The translations under genes and the position numbers were made by a program. Source: Bog-473 sp963809825 (lineage in GTDB: Bacteria > Actinomycetota > Acidimicrobiia > Acidimicrobiales > RAAP-2). From it: a stretch of DNA of 64,000 bases. Shown here piece after piece: positions 25,104-35,408 of this stretch (position 1 is the stretch's first letter; every line of letters starts with the position of its first letter). Location: assembly GCA_963809825.1 (NCBI GenBank), contig CAWELJ010000010.1, positions 195,525-259,524 of the forward strand, in the 5' to 3' direction. Under the pieces are notes generated by a model. That model was not told the origin of the DNA. It did no database searches and was given only the letters and a program-made list of their open reading frames with translations.

Positions 25104-26101
25104 GCGGTCACCGCCGCGGTCGCCGGCGAGGTGAGCGGGAACCAGCACGCATAGCTGTGGCCCGGCGCCGCCTCGACGAGGGGCGGCTTCTCCCGGTGGC
25201 ACTTGTCCTGGGCGTAGGGGCAGCGGGGCGAGAACGGGCAGCCGGCAGGAGGGTGCAGAAGGTCCGGCGGCCTGCCCTCGATCGCACTCAGCCGCGTGTG
25301 GCTCGGGTTCGCGATCCGGGGCGTCGAATTGAGCAGCGCCTCGGTGTACGGCATAGCCATGCTCTTGAAGAGGACGTTGGTCGGCGCGCGCTCCACGACG
25401 TTGCCGGCGTACATCACGATGATCTCGTCCGTGCGGGTGGCGACGACCCCCAGGTCGTGCGTCACCAGGACCATCGCCATGTCGCGGTCGCGCTGGAGTT
25501 GGCCGAGGAGGTCGAGGATCTGCGCCTGGACCGTCACGTCGAGCCCGGTCGTCGGTTCGTCTGCCATGAGGAGCCGCGGGGCGCAGGCGAGGGCGATGGC
25601 GATCATGACGCGTTGGCGCATCCCGCCCGAGAGCTGGGCCGGGTACGCCTCGTAGCGCTCGACGGGCGAGGGGATTCCCACCTGCATCAGGAGGGAGAGC
25701 GCCGTCTCCTTGGCCTCGCCCTTCGAGAGCTTGAGATGGATCTTCAGCGGCTCGGTGATCTGGTTGCCAATGCGCTGCACCGGGTTGAGCGAGGTCATCG
25801 GGTCCTGGAAGACCATGGCGATGTGCGTGCTCCAGAGCTGGCGCAGGTCGTCGTTGGGCGCGTTCAGGATCTCGGTGCCGTTGTAGCGGACCGATCCGCT
25901 CTGCATCGTCGATGCCCGCGGCAGGAGGCCCATGATGGCCCGCGACAGGACCGTCTTGCCCGAGCCCGACTCGCCCACGATGCCGAGCGTCTTGCCCTGG
26001 TCGAGCGAGAGCGACACCCCCTGGACGGCACGCACCGAGCCGCGGCTCGTCGCGAAGGACACGTACAGGTCCTCGACCTCCAGCAGGGAGCCGGGGCTCA
26101 C
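25100..26101 (-). CDS. oppD: Oligopeptide ABC transporter ATP-binding protein, OppD type
   Basis: 333 residues with Walker A GESGSGKT, Q-loop FQDPMTSLNP, signature LSGGMRQR, Walker B LLMADEPTTGLD and H-loop VTHDLGVV, plus the C-terminal GCPFSPRCPYA-DKC motif. The GTG start overlaps the oppC stop (GTGA); an upstream ATG in the same frame would overlap oppC far more. Second ATPase of a heterodimer with OppF, acting at the inner face of the membrane. Confidence 0.93.
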   Translation of the reverse strand: MSPGSLLEVEDLYVSFATSRGSVRAVQGVSLSLDQGKTLGIVGESGSGKTVLSRAIMGLLPRASTMQSGSVRYNGTEILNAPNDDLRQLWSTHIAMVFQDPMTSLNPVQRIGNQITEPLKIHLKLSKGEAKETALSLLMQVGIPSPVERYEAYPAQLSGGMRQRVMIAIALACAPRLLMADEPTTGLDVTVQAQILDLLGQLQRDRDMAMVLVTHDLGVVATRTDEIIVMYAGNVVERAPTNVLFKSMAMPYTEALLNSTPRIANPSHTRLSAIEGRPPDLLHPPAGCPFSPRCPYAQDKCHREKPPLVEAAPGHSYACWFPLTSPATAAVTA

Positions 26102-27021
26102 AGTTTGATCTCGGTGACGTCGAAGTAGGCCCGCAGCTGGTCCGCCACCACGTTGAGGCTGATCAGCAGCAGGAACATGGCACCGGCCGGGAAGATGACG
26201 AGCCATGGGTTCGTCTGTCCCTTGGCGCCGGTCAGCAGGGTCGACCCCTCGTTGAGCATGTTTCCCCAGCTCGGCGTCGGCGGCGGCACCGACAGGCCCA
26301 GGAAGGCCAGCGATCCCTCGAGAACGATGATGGTCGCCACGGCGATCAGGCCGAACGACACGATGGTGGGCATGATGTTGGGCAGGATCTCGCGGGTCAG
26401 GATGCGCGTGTCGCTGGCACCGAGCGCCTTGGCCGCCAGCACGAAATCGCGGGTGGCGTACGACAGCGTGGAGGCGCGCACCACGCGGAAGATCAGGGGC
26501 GCCGCGAACAGGCCGATGATCAGGGTGATCTTGAACATGGACTTGCCCCAGAACGACACGATGGCGATGACGGCGACGATGGCGGGGAAGGCGAGCACCA
26601 CGTAGGACCCCGTGTTCAACGCGGTGTCGATACGCCCACGCCGGTAGGCCGAGATCATGGCCGGGATGCCGCCCAGGACCAGCCCGATGATGGCGCCACC
26701 GAACCCGACGACGAGCGAGACCCGTGCCCCGTAGACCAGGCGGCTGAAGATGTCACGGTAGAGGTCGTCGGTGCCGAGTATGTGGCCCCACCCCGGACCA
26801 CCGTTCTGCACGCTGTTGTAGTTCCCGAGGTTGGGGTCGGGCAGCGGCAACAGGTTCGCGATGGTGGCCATGACCGCGACCAGGACGATCCAGCCCGCGC
26901 AGATCCAGAAGAGCAGACCGAGCCGCTTCTTGGTCGGGTCGGCCGCCTCCTCGGCGGCGATCTCCTCCTTGATGTCGGCGAACGCCTCGTTGGTGGGGTG
27001 GGTCAGGCTGACGCTACTCAC
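26098..27021 (-). CDS. oppC: Oligopeptide ABC transporter permease, OppC type
   Basis: 307 residues with one N-terminal membrane helix, a periplasmic loop and a five-helix BPD_transp_1 core. The ILGTD-LYRDIFSRLVYGARVSL segment and the EAA-loop region AAKALGASDTRILTREILPN are diagnostic of the OppC/DppC family. The GTG start is preferred over an ATG seven codons upstream because GAGGA stands seven bases before it and the overlap with oppB is then only eight bases. Confidence 0.92.
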   Translation of the reverse strand: MSSVSLTHPTNEAFADIKEEIAAEEAADPTKKRLGLLFWICAGWIVLVAVMATIANLLPLPDPNLGNYNSVQNGGPGWGHILGTDDLYRDIFSRLVYGARVSLVVGFGGAIIGLVLGGIPAMISAYRRGRIDTALNTGSYVVLAFPAIVAVIAIVSFWGKSMFKITLIIGLFAAPLIFRVVRASTLSYATRDFVLAAKALGASDTRILTREILPNIMPTIVSFGLIAVATIIVLEGSLAFLGLSVPPPTPSWGNMLNEGSTLLTGAKGQTNPWLVIFPAGAMFLLLISLNVVADQLRAYFDVTEIKL

Positions 27022-27961
27022 GGGCAATCCTCGGATCGACAATGGTGAACAGGAAGTCGAAGATGAAGTTGATCAGTACGATGGCGATGGCGACGAACAG
27101 GGTGATGCCCTGCACGACCGTATAGTCGTCCTGGTTGACGCTCGAGATCAGCTGGTACCCGAGTCCCGGCATCTGCAACAGCAGTTCGACGATGAACGTC
27201 CCGGCGATGAGGCTGCCGATCGTGACGCCCGCCGAAGCCAGCAACGAGATGGACGACGGGCGCAGCGCATGACGCCACATGATGCGCCGGTCCGAGAGGC
27301 CCTTGGAGCGGGCCATCGTGATGAAATCCTCCTGCAGCGTCGAGATGAGGTCGTTCCGGAGCAGCCGGAAGTACACGACGATGCCGCCCAGGGCGAGGAC
27401 GATGGAAGGTAGCAACATCGTGTGGACGTTCGACCAGAAATTCTGCGTCAGGGGCACGTACGACGCGGGGCCCGGGAAGACGTGCCAGTGCACCGCGAAG
27501 ATGAGCACGAGGACGGGTGCGATCACGAACGGCGGCAGGGCGAGCATGGCGAACGTCCCGCTGTTCGACGCCCGGTCGAACAGCCTGTTGGGGCGACGCG
27601 CCGAATGCATCGCCATCGGGAGGGCGATGACGAACGCGATGACCTGGGACAAAATGATGAGTTCGAGGTCGATGGGGAACGACTGGGAGATGATGGTCGT
27701 CGTCGACTGGTGTGTCGTGTAGGACTGTCCCAGGTTCCCCTGGAAGACGTGGCCCATCCAGATGAAGTACTGCTGCCACAGCGGCTTGTTGAGGCCCAGT
27801 TGGCGGTCGACCGTGGCGACGTTCTGGGGTGTCGCGTTGGGGCCCAGGATGGTGTCGGTGGGGTTGCCCGGAAGCAGGTGGACCAGGAAGAACACCGCCA
27901 CGGACACGAAGAGGATGATGATGATGAGAAGGATCACCCTCTTGGCGATGTAACGGACCAC
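27014..27961 (-). CDS. oppB: Oligopeptide ABC transporter permease, OppB type
   Basis: 315 residues, about six membrane helices. Typical OppB/DppB features: RYIAKRVILLI at the start, FFLVHLLPGNP, RQLGLNKPLWQQYFIW, the EAA loop DFITMARSKGLSDRRIMWRHALRPS and VVQGITLFVAIAIVLINFIFDFLF at the end. GTG start with GGGGGAAAGAGG upstream. First gene of the operon; the promoter should lie in the roughly 100-base gap to the divergent glycosyltransferase gene. No substrate-binding protein is encoded in the operon. Confidence 0.93.
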   Translation of the reverse strand: MVRYIAKRVILLIIIILFVSVAVFFLVHLLPGNPTDTILGPNATPQNVATVDRQLGLNKPLWQQYFIWMGHVFQGNLGQSYTTHQSTTTIISQSFPIDLELIILSQVIAFVIALPMAMHSARRPNRLFDRASNSGTFAMLALPPFVIAPVLVLIFAVHWHVFPGPASYVPLTQNFWSNVHTMLLPSIVLALGGIVVYFRLLRNDLISTLQEDFITMARSKGLSDRRIMWRHALRPSSISLLASAGVTIGSLIAGTFIVELLLQMPGLGYQLISSVNQDDYTVVQGITLFVAIAIVLINFIFDFLFTIVDPRIARE

Positions 27962-28060
27962 GGCGCCTCTTTCCCCCTTCCATCTGACTCGGTCCCCAGG
28001 TATCCACGCCGACCCCCACCGGCGGCGAATGATCCTAGACCGCGACCCCATTGTCCTACC

Positions 28061-29656
28061 ATGCGCCCCATGCCCGAGGAGGTTCCCGCTCTGAGCGGTC
28101 GCACGCGCACGGTTGTCGCCGTGGGGGTGGGGCTGGTGGTCGCCGCCGGGCTGCTCCTGCGCTTCTGGACCCGCTCGGGACTGTGGCTCGACGAAGCGCT
28201 GACGGTCGACATCGCCCGCCTGCCGTTGCACGAGATCCCGAACGCACTCAAACACGACGGCGCCCCGCCGCTCTACTACTACCTCCTCCACTTCTGGATC
28301 GTCCTGTTCGGGCAGTCCAACGTGGCGGTGCGCTCCCTCTCCGGCGTGATCGCCGTGCTGACGCTCCCGGTCGCCTGGCTCTGCGGGAATCGCCTGGGTG
28401 GCCGGGCCGTCGCGTGGACGATGGTCGTGCTCCTGGCCAGCGCCCCCTTCGCCGTGTACTACGCCACCGAGTCCCGGATGTACGCGCTCGTGATCCTGCT
28501 GTCCGGCTGTGGCTTCCTGGCTCTGCGGCGGGCGGTTGCGTCGCCGCGCCCGGGCAACCTGATCGCGGTCGCGATCGTCACCGCCGCGCTGCTCTACGCC
28601 CAGTACTGGTCCGTCTATCTCGTCGGCATGGTCGCCATCTGGCTCATCGCCTCCATCGTGCGCACCCGGCGCCGCGGGCACCCCGAGGAGGCACCCTGGG
28701 CCGCACTGATCGGGGTGGCCGCGGGCTGCCTGCTCTTCGTACCGTGGCTGCCGACCTTCTTCTTCCAGACGCAGCACACGGGCACCCCGTGGGCGCAACC
28801 ACCCAACTTCTCGGCTGTGATCAATGCGCTGACCGGCTTCACCGACAATCAGGGCTCGACGCTGAAGACGGCGACCAATCAGGGCCGGCTGCTGGCGGTC
28901 ATCTACTTCTGCATGCTGGCGCTCGCCGTGTTCGGCGTGGGCCGCAGCGGCCGCATCATCGAGCTCGATCTGCGCACCCGTCCCCGCGCCCGTGGCATCG
29001 GCTTCGTCGTCCTCGGAACGCTGTTCGCGGCCATCGCCGGCGGAATCCTCACCGCCAGCGCATTCTCCTCCCGCTATGCCGCCGTGGTCTTCCTACCGTT
29101 CTTGCTGTTGGTGGCCCTCGGAACGACGACGTTGCTCAACCCGAAGGCGCGGGTTGTGGTCGTGGCGCTGGCTGTCGCCGCCGGGCTCGTCTCGTCGGCG
29201 CAGAACGTGACGACACAGCGCACCCAGGCGAATGCGGTGGCGGCGGCACTCAACGCGGAGGCCAAGCCGGGGGACGTCATCGCGTTCTGTCCCGACCAGC
29301 TGGGTCCGGCGGTGTACCGCCAGCTCCGGGACCCCTCGCAGTACCGCATGATCACGTTTCCCCGTCGCACCGGGCCCCAGATCGTCGACTGGGTCAACTA
29401 CGCCGACACCGTCGGGGCGGCCGACCCCAATGCGTTCGCCGGCGCCGTCTTCCAGAAGGCCGGGACGGATCATCACCTCTGGCTCGTCTGGTATCCCATG
29501 TACGAGACCTACGAGACCAAGTGCGAGACGATCGCGACGGACCTCCTGGCGGCGGCGACCAAGGCGGGCGGTGGCGGCCGCAACGTCGTCACCGGCCATG
29601 AGACGCTCTTCTACGAGCCGATGACCCTGACCCAGTTCTCCACTTCGGGCCCCTGA
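28061..29656 (+). CDS. Membrane glycosyltransferase, GT39/ArnT-like (GT-C fold)
   Basis: 531 residues, about 11 hydrophobic segments. The first extracellular loop holds the acidic pair in RSGLWLDEALTVDI, where GT-C enzymes keep their catalytic aspartate, followed by HDGAPPLYYYLLHFW and a second conserved stretch YYATESRMYALV. Such enzymes use a polyprenyl-phosphate sugar donor at the outer face of the membrane. The C-terminal 150 residues form a soluble exported domain. Two in-frame ATGs three codons apart are possible. First gene of the envelope-glycan cluster; it diverges from oppB. Confidence 0.85.
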   Translation: MRPMPEEVPALSGRTRTVVAVGVGLVVAAGLLLRFWTRSGLWLDEALTVDIARLPLHEIPNALKHDGAPPLYYYLLHFWIVLFGQSNVAVRSLSGVIAVLTLPVAWLCGNRLGGRAVAWTMVVLLASAPFAVYYATESRMYALVILLSGCGFLALRRAVASPRPGNLIAVAIVTAALLYAQYWSVYLVGMVAIWLIASIVRTRRRGHPEEAPWAALIGVAAGCLLFVPWLPTFFFQTQHTGTPWAQPPNFSAVINALTGFTDNQGSTLKTATNQGRLLAVIYFCMLALAVFGVGRSGRIIELDLRTRPRARGIGFVVLGTLFAAIAGGILTASAFSSRYAAVVFLPFLLLVALGTTTLLNPKARVVVVALAVAAGLVSSAQNVTTQRTQANAVAAALNAEAKPGDVIAFCPDQLGPAVYRQLRDPSQYRMITFPRRTGPQIVDWVNYADTVGAADPNAFAGAVFQKAGTDHHLWLVWYPMYETYETKCETIATDLLAAATKAGGGGRNVVTGHETLFYEPMTLTQFSTSGP

Positions 29657-29658
29657 GG

Positions 29659-30883
29659 GTGGCGAGGGTGACCGAGCCGGCGGTGCAGACGGGCACGGGC
29701 ACCACCAGTGTCGCCGGGAGCGCGCCGACCGGCCGGACGGGGGGCACCCGTGCCGTGTGGGAGCGGCTTCCCGAATCGCTGCGCGAGGCACTGCTCCCGT
29801 TCGCCGTGGCGCGGGTGGTGGTCGCGGGGACACTGGGGCTGGCCCACTTCGTCGTCGACCGCACCCACCCGTCCGCCCCCGGAGTCGCGGCCCGGGTGCA
29901 CCAGGGACTGCTGGGCTGGGACGCCGGCTGGTACGAGACCATCGCCCGTCAGGGCTACGGGCCCCTGGGGCACGAGTCACTGCGGTTCTTCCCCACCGTG
30001 CCGCTGCTGACCCACGTGCTGGCCTGGGTGCCCGGGCTGGGTGACGGTCCCGCCCTCGTGCTCCTCGCCAACGCGGCGGCGCTGGCGGCAACGGCGATGC
30101 TCTACGTCCTGGCGCGGCGCGAGACCGGCTCGGGTGCACCCGCCCGCCGGGCGGTCTGGATCCTGAGCCTCCTCCCGGCGTCCTTCGTGCTGGTGATGGG
30201 CTATGCAGAGTCGGTCCTGTTGGTGCTCGCCGTGGGCTGCTTCCTGGCCCTGCGGCCCCCGCCCACGGCGCGCCCGCACTTCGCGGTGGCTGCCCTGCTC
30301 GCCTTCGCGGCTGCGCTCGACGCGTCCTATCGGTGTCCTCCTCGTCCTGGCGGTGGGGGCAGAGCTCGTCCGCTGGTGGCCCCGGCTCGGCCGGGGAGAG
30401 CGTGTGGCCGGCCTCGGCGCCGTCGCCGCGCCGTTCCTCGGCCTCCTCTGCTTCCTGGCCTGGTCGTCCCACGTGGTGGGTGACTGGTGGGCGCCGTTGC
30501 GGGTCCAGCTCCAGAGCTCGCATCACGGCGGGCTCTCGGATCCCTTCGTGACGCTGTACCACGACGCCAGCGGCGTGCTGCACCATCACGTCGGCACGGC
30601 CCTCCACGTGCCCTGGGTGCTGCTCGCTCTGGCCCTGCTCGCCGTCTGCTGGCGCCGGCTTCCGGCGCCCTACACGCTCTTCGCCGGCGCCGTCCTCGCC
30701 ACCGCCGTCGCGGGCGCCAACCTCGACTCCTTCGAGCGCTACGCGCTGAGCGCCTTCCCCCTGACGATCGCCGCCGCCGTCGTCCTGACGGTGTCCCAGC
30801 TCGAGCGGGCGGTCCTCGCCCTGTTGGCCGCGGGGCTGGCCGGGTACGCACTCTTGGCCTTCCTCAACGTCTCGGTCCCCTGA
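29659..30883 (+). CDS. PIG-V-like mannosyltransferase, frameshifted
   Basis: Membrane glycosyltransferase of the PIG-V/GPI mannosyltransferase group. The first part carries QGLLGWDAGWYETIARQGYG, with the D-x-x-WY pattern of this family, then FFPTVPLL and the helix MGYAESVLLVLAVG. Near 30316-30320 one extra base breaks the frame: the conserved LTRPIGVLLVLA segment and the remaining helices (about 185 residues) continue in the next frame to the stop at 30883. Removing one base would give about 407 residues. The GTG start lies two bases after the previous gene's stop. Real null allele or assembly error cannot be decided here. Confidence 0.75.
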
Positions 30884-30960
30884 CCGTCCGCACCCTCCCC
30901 GGCCCCGGTCTCAGGGCCCGGGGCCTCCCCGGGCGCCCACGGGGGGTCCACTAACCTGCC

Positions 30961-32455
30961 TTGCTCGTGGTGACCCCCGCCGATGCCCCCGTCGTCATCG
31001 CCGGCGCGGGTCCGGGGGGACTGACGGCGGCCTACCTGCTGAGCAAACGGGGGGAGCACCCCGTCGTCCTCGAGGCCGACGACGTGGTGGGGGGCATCAG
31101 TCGCACCGTCGTGCGCGACGGCTGGCGCTTCGACCTGGGCGGTCACCGCTTCTTCACCAAGGTGCCAGAGGTCGAGGCCCTCTGGCACGAGATCCTCCCC
31201 CAGGGCGACTTCATGCTGCGCCCGCGCATGAGCCGCATCTACTACCGGGGCAAGTTCTACGACTACCCCCTCAAGGCCCTCAACGCCCTGCGCAACCTGG
31301 GGCTGCTCGAGGCGGTCCTGTGCGGGTTCTCCTACCTGTGGGCCCGCATCCGGCCCCCCAAAGACGAGTCGAACTACGAGAACTGGCTGGTGGCGCGCTT
31401 TGGCTGGCGGCTCTATCGCACCTTCTTCAAGACCTACACCGAGAAGGTCTGGGGGGTGCCCGTCGCCGACATGCCCGCCGACTGGGCCGCCCAGCGGGTC
31501 AAGAACCTCGACCTGCGCAAGGCGGTCCTCAACGCCATCTTGCCCAAACGGGGCCAGACCGAGATCACCACCCTCATCGAGGAGTTCCAGTACCCCAAGT
31601 ACGGGCCCGGGATGATGTGGGAGGTCTGCGCCGACAAGGTGCAGCACGCCGGGGGGAGCATCGAGATGGGGGCCCGCCTCACCTCCATCCACCTCGAGGG
31701 CGGCCGGGCCGCCGCGGTGACCTACACCCAGGGCGGCGCCGAGCACACCCGGGCCGCCTCCCACGTCATCTCGACCATGCCCATGCGCGAGCTCGTCAAC
31801 ACCCTCACCCCCGCCCCGCCCCCCGAGGTGGTGGCCGCCGGCGACGACCTGCACTACCGCGACTACCTGACCGTCGCCCTCATCGTGCCCGAGTCACGCA
31901 GCTTCCCCGACAACTGGATCTACATCCACGCCACCGACGTCGAGGTGGGGCGCATCCAGAACTACGGCTCGTGGTCCCCCTACCTGGTCAAGGACGGGCG
32001 CACCTGCCTCGGCCTCGAGTACTTCGTCTTCGAGGGCGACGACATGTGGAACAGGCCCGACGACGAGCTGATCGCGCTCGGGACCACAGAGCTGATCTCG
32101 CTCGGCCTCGCCGCGCGCCGGCGACGTCGAGCACGGCTACGTGGTCCGCGTCCCCAAGGCCTACCCCTATTACGACTTCTCCTACAAGGCCAACGTCGCC
32201 ACGATCCGCACCTGGCTCGACGCCAACGCCCCCAACGTCCACCCCGTCGGGCGCAACGGCATGCACAAGTACAACAACCAGGACCACTCCATGTACACCG
32301 CCATGCTCACGGTCGAGAACATGTACGGCGCCGACCACGACATCTGGGCCGTCAACGTCGAAGAGGAGTACCACGAAGCGGGCTCGACCGGACGAGACGC
32401 CCCGGTGCTGCCGCGGCGCACGGCGGCCACGGCGGGCACCCGCGACCCTGGCTGA
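30961..32455 (+). CDS. FAD-dependent oxidoreductase/mutase-like protein (UDP-galactopyranose mutase / amine-oxidase group), frameshifted
   Basis: N-terminal dinucleotide-binding motif VVIAGAGPGGLTAAYLL, then LEADDVVGGISRTV and FDLGGHRFF, typical of the group that includes UDP-galactopyranose mutase and protoporphyrinogen oxidase. Later motifs: FFKTYTEKVWGVP, EFQYPKYGPGMMWE and VISTMPMRELV. Near 32110-32117 an extra base shifts the frame; the end (GDVEHGYVVRVPKAYPYYD, GRNGMHKYNNQDHSMYTA with the second FAD contact) is read in the next frame to the stop at 32455. Start codon uncertain: TTG 30961, GTG 30967 or GTG 30970. Its place among glycosyltransferases suggests action on a nucleotide- or lipid-linked sugar. 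Confidence 0.78.
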
Positions 32456-32474
32456 ACACGCGCCGGCGGGCGCC

Positions 32475-34355
32475 ATGCGCTGGCGGCCGTGGATGACGCT
32501 GGTCGCGGCGGGGGTGGTCTACCTCGTCGTGGGCTTCGCGCTGTGGGTGCACGCCTGGGTCGACGGCGCGACGACCCACACACTGTGCGGGTGCGGGGAT
32601 CCCGCCCTGTTCCTGTGGTTCTTCCAGTGGCCCGCGACCGCATTGGCCCACGGGGAGAACCCCTTCTACTCGACCGCGCTCTTCCACCCCGGGGGCATCA
32701 ACTTGCTGGCCCAGACGTCGGTCACCGGGCTGAGCCTGCCGCTCGTGCCCGTGACCTGGATCTGGGGGCCCGTGGCCTCGCTCAACGTCGCCTCGACCCT
32801 CACCCCGGCCATCGGTGCCTTCACCGCCTTCGTGGCGATTCGGCGCTGGGTCTCCTGGACGCCGGCCGCCTTCGTGGGCGGGTTGCTCTACGGCTTCTCG
32901 CCCTTCGTGCTGACCAGCCTCGAGTTCGCCCACCTGATGACCGCGGCGCTGATGCTGCTCCCCCTGATCCTGATCGTCCTCGACGAGATCATCGTCCGCC
33001 AGCGTCACAGCCCGGTCTGGGCCGGGGGCCTGCTCGGGGTGCTCGTCTTCGCGCAGTTCTTCCTCTCCTCGGAGCTCCTCGCCATCACCGCCCTGGTCGC
33101 CGCGGTCTGCCTGGTGGCCCTCGTGATCGCCGCATTGGCATCCGACCGCGACACGCTGCGGCGGCTGGCGCCCCACGCCGCCACGGGACTTGCCGTGGGG
33201 GTGGTCGTGGGGGGCGTGCTCCTCGCCTGGCCGGTGTGGTTCGCGCTCGAGGGTCCCGCGCACCTGTCCGGCCTGGTGTGGCCCAACGTCGGAGTGATCG
33301 GAGGCTTCATCCCCTCGAGCTACGTGTCCGCCGGCTACCCCGATCCCCACAACGTGTTCATGACGCTGGGCGGGTACGAGGGTGCGCCGCTGGCGTCGGC
33401 GGGGTATCTGGGCTGGGGTTTCGTCGCCGTCCTCCTGGCAGGCGTCGTGGCCTTCCGGCGCGACCGGCGCCTGTGGTTCTTCGGCTTCTTGCTCTTCCTC
33501 TGTGTCGTGTGCTCGTTGGGGGAGCGACATGGCCAGTGGGAGCCGGCCTGGATCTTCACCAAACTCCCCATCATTGAGAACGTGATCGAGCAACGTTTCA
33601 TGGCCATCGGGTTCCTGGCCGCGGCCGTCATGCTGGCGATCGTCCTCGAACGCATCCACCGCGTGCTTCCGGACTGGCGAGGCGTCGTGGCCGCCGCCGC
33701 CGCGGCCGGTGTCGCCCTGGTGCCCATGACGGTGACGTTCGGCGACCGCCTCCCCTTCACGATGCGGCCGGTGATCCTGCCCCGCTGGTACACGGAGGTG
33801 GCGCCGACGCTGCCCCCGGGGCGCGTCCTGCTCTCGTATCCGGCGCCGTTCTCGGGGATCCAGTCGGCGATGGCGTGGCAGGCGGTCAACCGCATGCACT
33901 ACAGCCAGGCCGGTGGGGGAGGGCCGCAGGGAGTGCGAAAGCGCGCGGGATCGGCGGCACCCGGGTTCAAGGTTCTCGGCCGGCTGGGGTTCGCGGTCGG
34001 CGTGCCGGTACCGGCCGGGACCCGTGCCGAGATCGCCGCGGTGCGCCACGCGCTGGCCGTGTGGCAGGTCACCACGGTGGTGATCGCCACCAATCCGGCC
34101 GCGCCCGCGATTCAGCAGGGCCACGACCCGACGTACGCGGCGGCCTTCATGACGGCCACGCTGGGGCGACTACCGCGCCTGCAGGCGGGGGCCTGGGTGT
34201 GGGACAACGTGCGGGCCGGGCTTCGGGCGCCGCTCCACCTTGCGCCGGGCACGATCGCCACATGCGTCCAGACCGCCGAGGGACGGTCGCAGGTGGCGGT
34301 GGCCAGCATGCGGGCGCCGAATTGCGTCGCCTTGAGGGCCTTGAGCCACGGATGA
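32475..34355 (+). CDS. Large membrane protein, probable GT-C glycosyltransferase
   Basis: 626 residues with about 11 hydrophobic segments in the first 430 residues and an exported C-terminal domain. The first loop has CGCGDPALFLWFFQWP, then HGENPFYSTALFHPGGINL, a layout shared with uncharacterised actinobacterial YfhO/GT-C membrane proteins. An acidic residue after the first helix (GDPA) would be the catalytic candidate. It follows the oxidoreductase by 19 bases and precedes the SGNH hydrolase. The exact sugar transfer is unknown. Confidence 0.75.
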   Translation: MRWRPWMTLVAAGVVYLVVGFALWVHAWVDGATTHTLCGCGDPALFLWFFQWPATALAHGENPFYSTALFHPGGINLLAQTSVTGLSLPLVPVTWIWGPVASLNVASTLTPAIGAFTAFVAIRRWVSWTPAAFVGGLLYGFSPFVLTSLEFAHLMTAALMLLPLILIVLDEIIVRQRHSPVWAGGLLGVLVFAQFFLSSELLAITALVAAVCLVALVIAALASDRDTLRRLAPHAATGLAVGVVVGGVLLAWPVWFALEGPAHLSGLVWPNVGVIGGFIPSSYVSAGYPDPHNVFMTLGGYEGAPLASAGYLGWGFVAVLLAGVVAFRRDRRLWFFGFLLFLCVVCSLGERHGQWEPAWIFTKLPIIENVIEQRFMAIGFLAAAVMLAIVLERIHRVLPDWRGVVAAAAAAGVALVPMTVTFGDRLPFTMRPVILPRWYTEVAPTLPPGRVLLSYPAPFSGIQSAMAWQAVNRMHYSQAGGGGPQGVRKRAGSAAPGFKVLGRLGFAVGVPVPAGTRAEIAAVRHALAVWQVTTVVIATNPAAPAIQQGHDPTYAAAFMTATLGRLPRLQAGAWVWDNVRAGLRAPLHLAPGTIATCVQTAEGRSQVAVASMRAPNCVALRALSHG

Positions 34356-34484
34356 TGCATGGGATACTCAAGGGGCGGCCGGGACAGGCCGACTCGGAAG
34401 AGTCGGACCGTGCGGCGAACGGCCGTGCGCGGACCGCCCCGGTGGCCCCGCCGGGCGTGGGGCGTCGAGGAGGGCGTAGGGGAC

Positions 34485-35408
34485 GTGACGCGATCGGGTG
34501 TGCGGGGGAGGTGGGGCGGGGCCGGCCTGGTGGCGGTGGCCCTGGCCCTGCTCGCACTGCCTCCGGTGGTGGCCGGGGCGGCACCGGCGGCACGGGCCGA
34601 CGCCTCGGGGGCGGCCCGGGTGGCGATCCCGCTGGCGCCCGGACTGAGCACGTCGGAGCGCGCCGCGTTGCAGCGCTCGGGGGCCTACAGCGGGCGGCCC
34701 GTGCGGCTCCTCATCGTCGGCGACTCCATCGCCCTCACCCTGGGCATGGGCTTGTCGGTGCGATCCCAGTCCCAATACGGCGTCGCCATCTCCGACTACG
34801 GATCGCTGGGTTGTGACCTCGACCCGCGACTGCAGGTCTTCATCGCGGGGAGCGCGGGACCGGCCACGCAGGGCTGCGCCCTGTGGCGGGGACTCTGGCC
34901 TTTCATGGCGGCCAAGGAGCAGCCCCAGGTGGTCGCCCTCGGTCTGGGGCGGTGGGAGGTGGCGGACCACCTGCTCAACGGCCAGTGGGTCCACATCGGC
35001 GAGCCCGCCTGGGACCAGCACCTCACTGCGGACCTGCAATCGGCGGTTGCCATCTTCCACTCGATTGGTGCCAGAGTGGTGCTGCTCACCATGCCCTACG
35101 TCGACCCGAGTGACCGGCAGCCCGGCGGCATGCCCTGGTCGGAGAACACCCGGACGCGCACGCAGGCCTACAACGCGCTCGTGCGGCAGGTCGCGCGTGC
35201 CGACCCACGCGAGGTCAGCGTGATCGACCTCAACCGGATGCTCAGCCGGAACGGTGACTACACCGCTTCCCTCGACGGCGTCCACGTGCGCTGGCCCGAC
35301 GGCGTCCACGTCAGCGCAGCGGGCGGTCAGCTGCTGCAGCGCGAGATACTGCCCGTGATCGACCACATCGGCATGGAGAGCGAGACGGCGGCGAAGGCCC
35401 ACGCGTGA
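34485..35408 (+). CDS. Secreted SGNH hydrolase (polysaccharide O-acyl type)
   Basis: 307 residues with a signal peptide (Arg-rich, long Ala/Leu/Val core, ADA region near residue 40). The SGNH domain has block I LLIVGDSIALTLG with Ser81, an oxyanion segment DYGSLGCDL, a block III region LGLGRWEV and block V DGVHVSAAG, with aspartate and histidine correctly spaced. Similar domains are attached to or encoded beside O-acetyltransferases of surface polysaccharides. GTG start after AGGAGGGCG. The flippase gene overlaps its stop by four bases, so it belongs to the glycan operon. Confidence 0.82.
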   Translation: MTRSGVRGRWGGAGLVAVALALLALPPVVAGAAPAARADASGAARVAIPLAPGLSTSERAALQRSGAYSGRPVRLLIVGDSIALTLGMGLSVRSQSQYGVAISDYGSLGCDLDPRLQVFIAGSAGPATQGCALWRGLWPFMAAKEQPQVVALGLGRWEVADHLLNGQWVHIGEPAWDQHLTADLQSAVAIFHSIGARVVLLTMPYVDPSDRQPGGMPWSENTRTRTQAYNALVRQVARADPREVSVIDLNRMLSRNGDYTASLDGVHVRWPDGVHVSAAGGQLLQREILPVIDHIGMESETAAKAHA

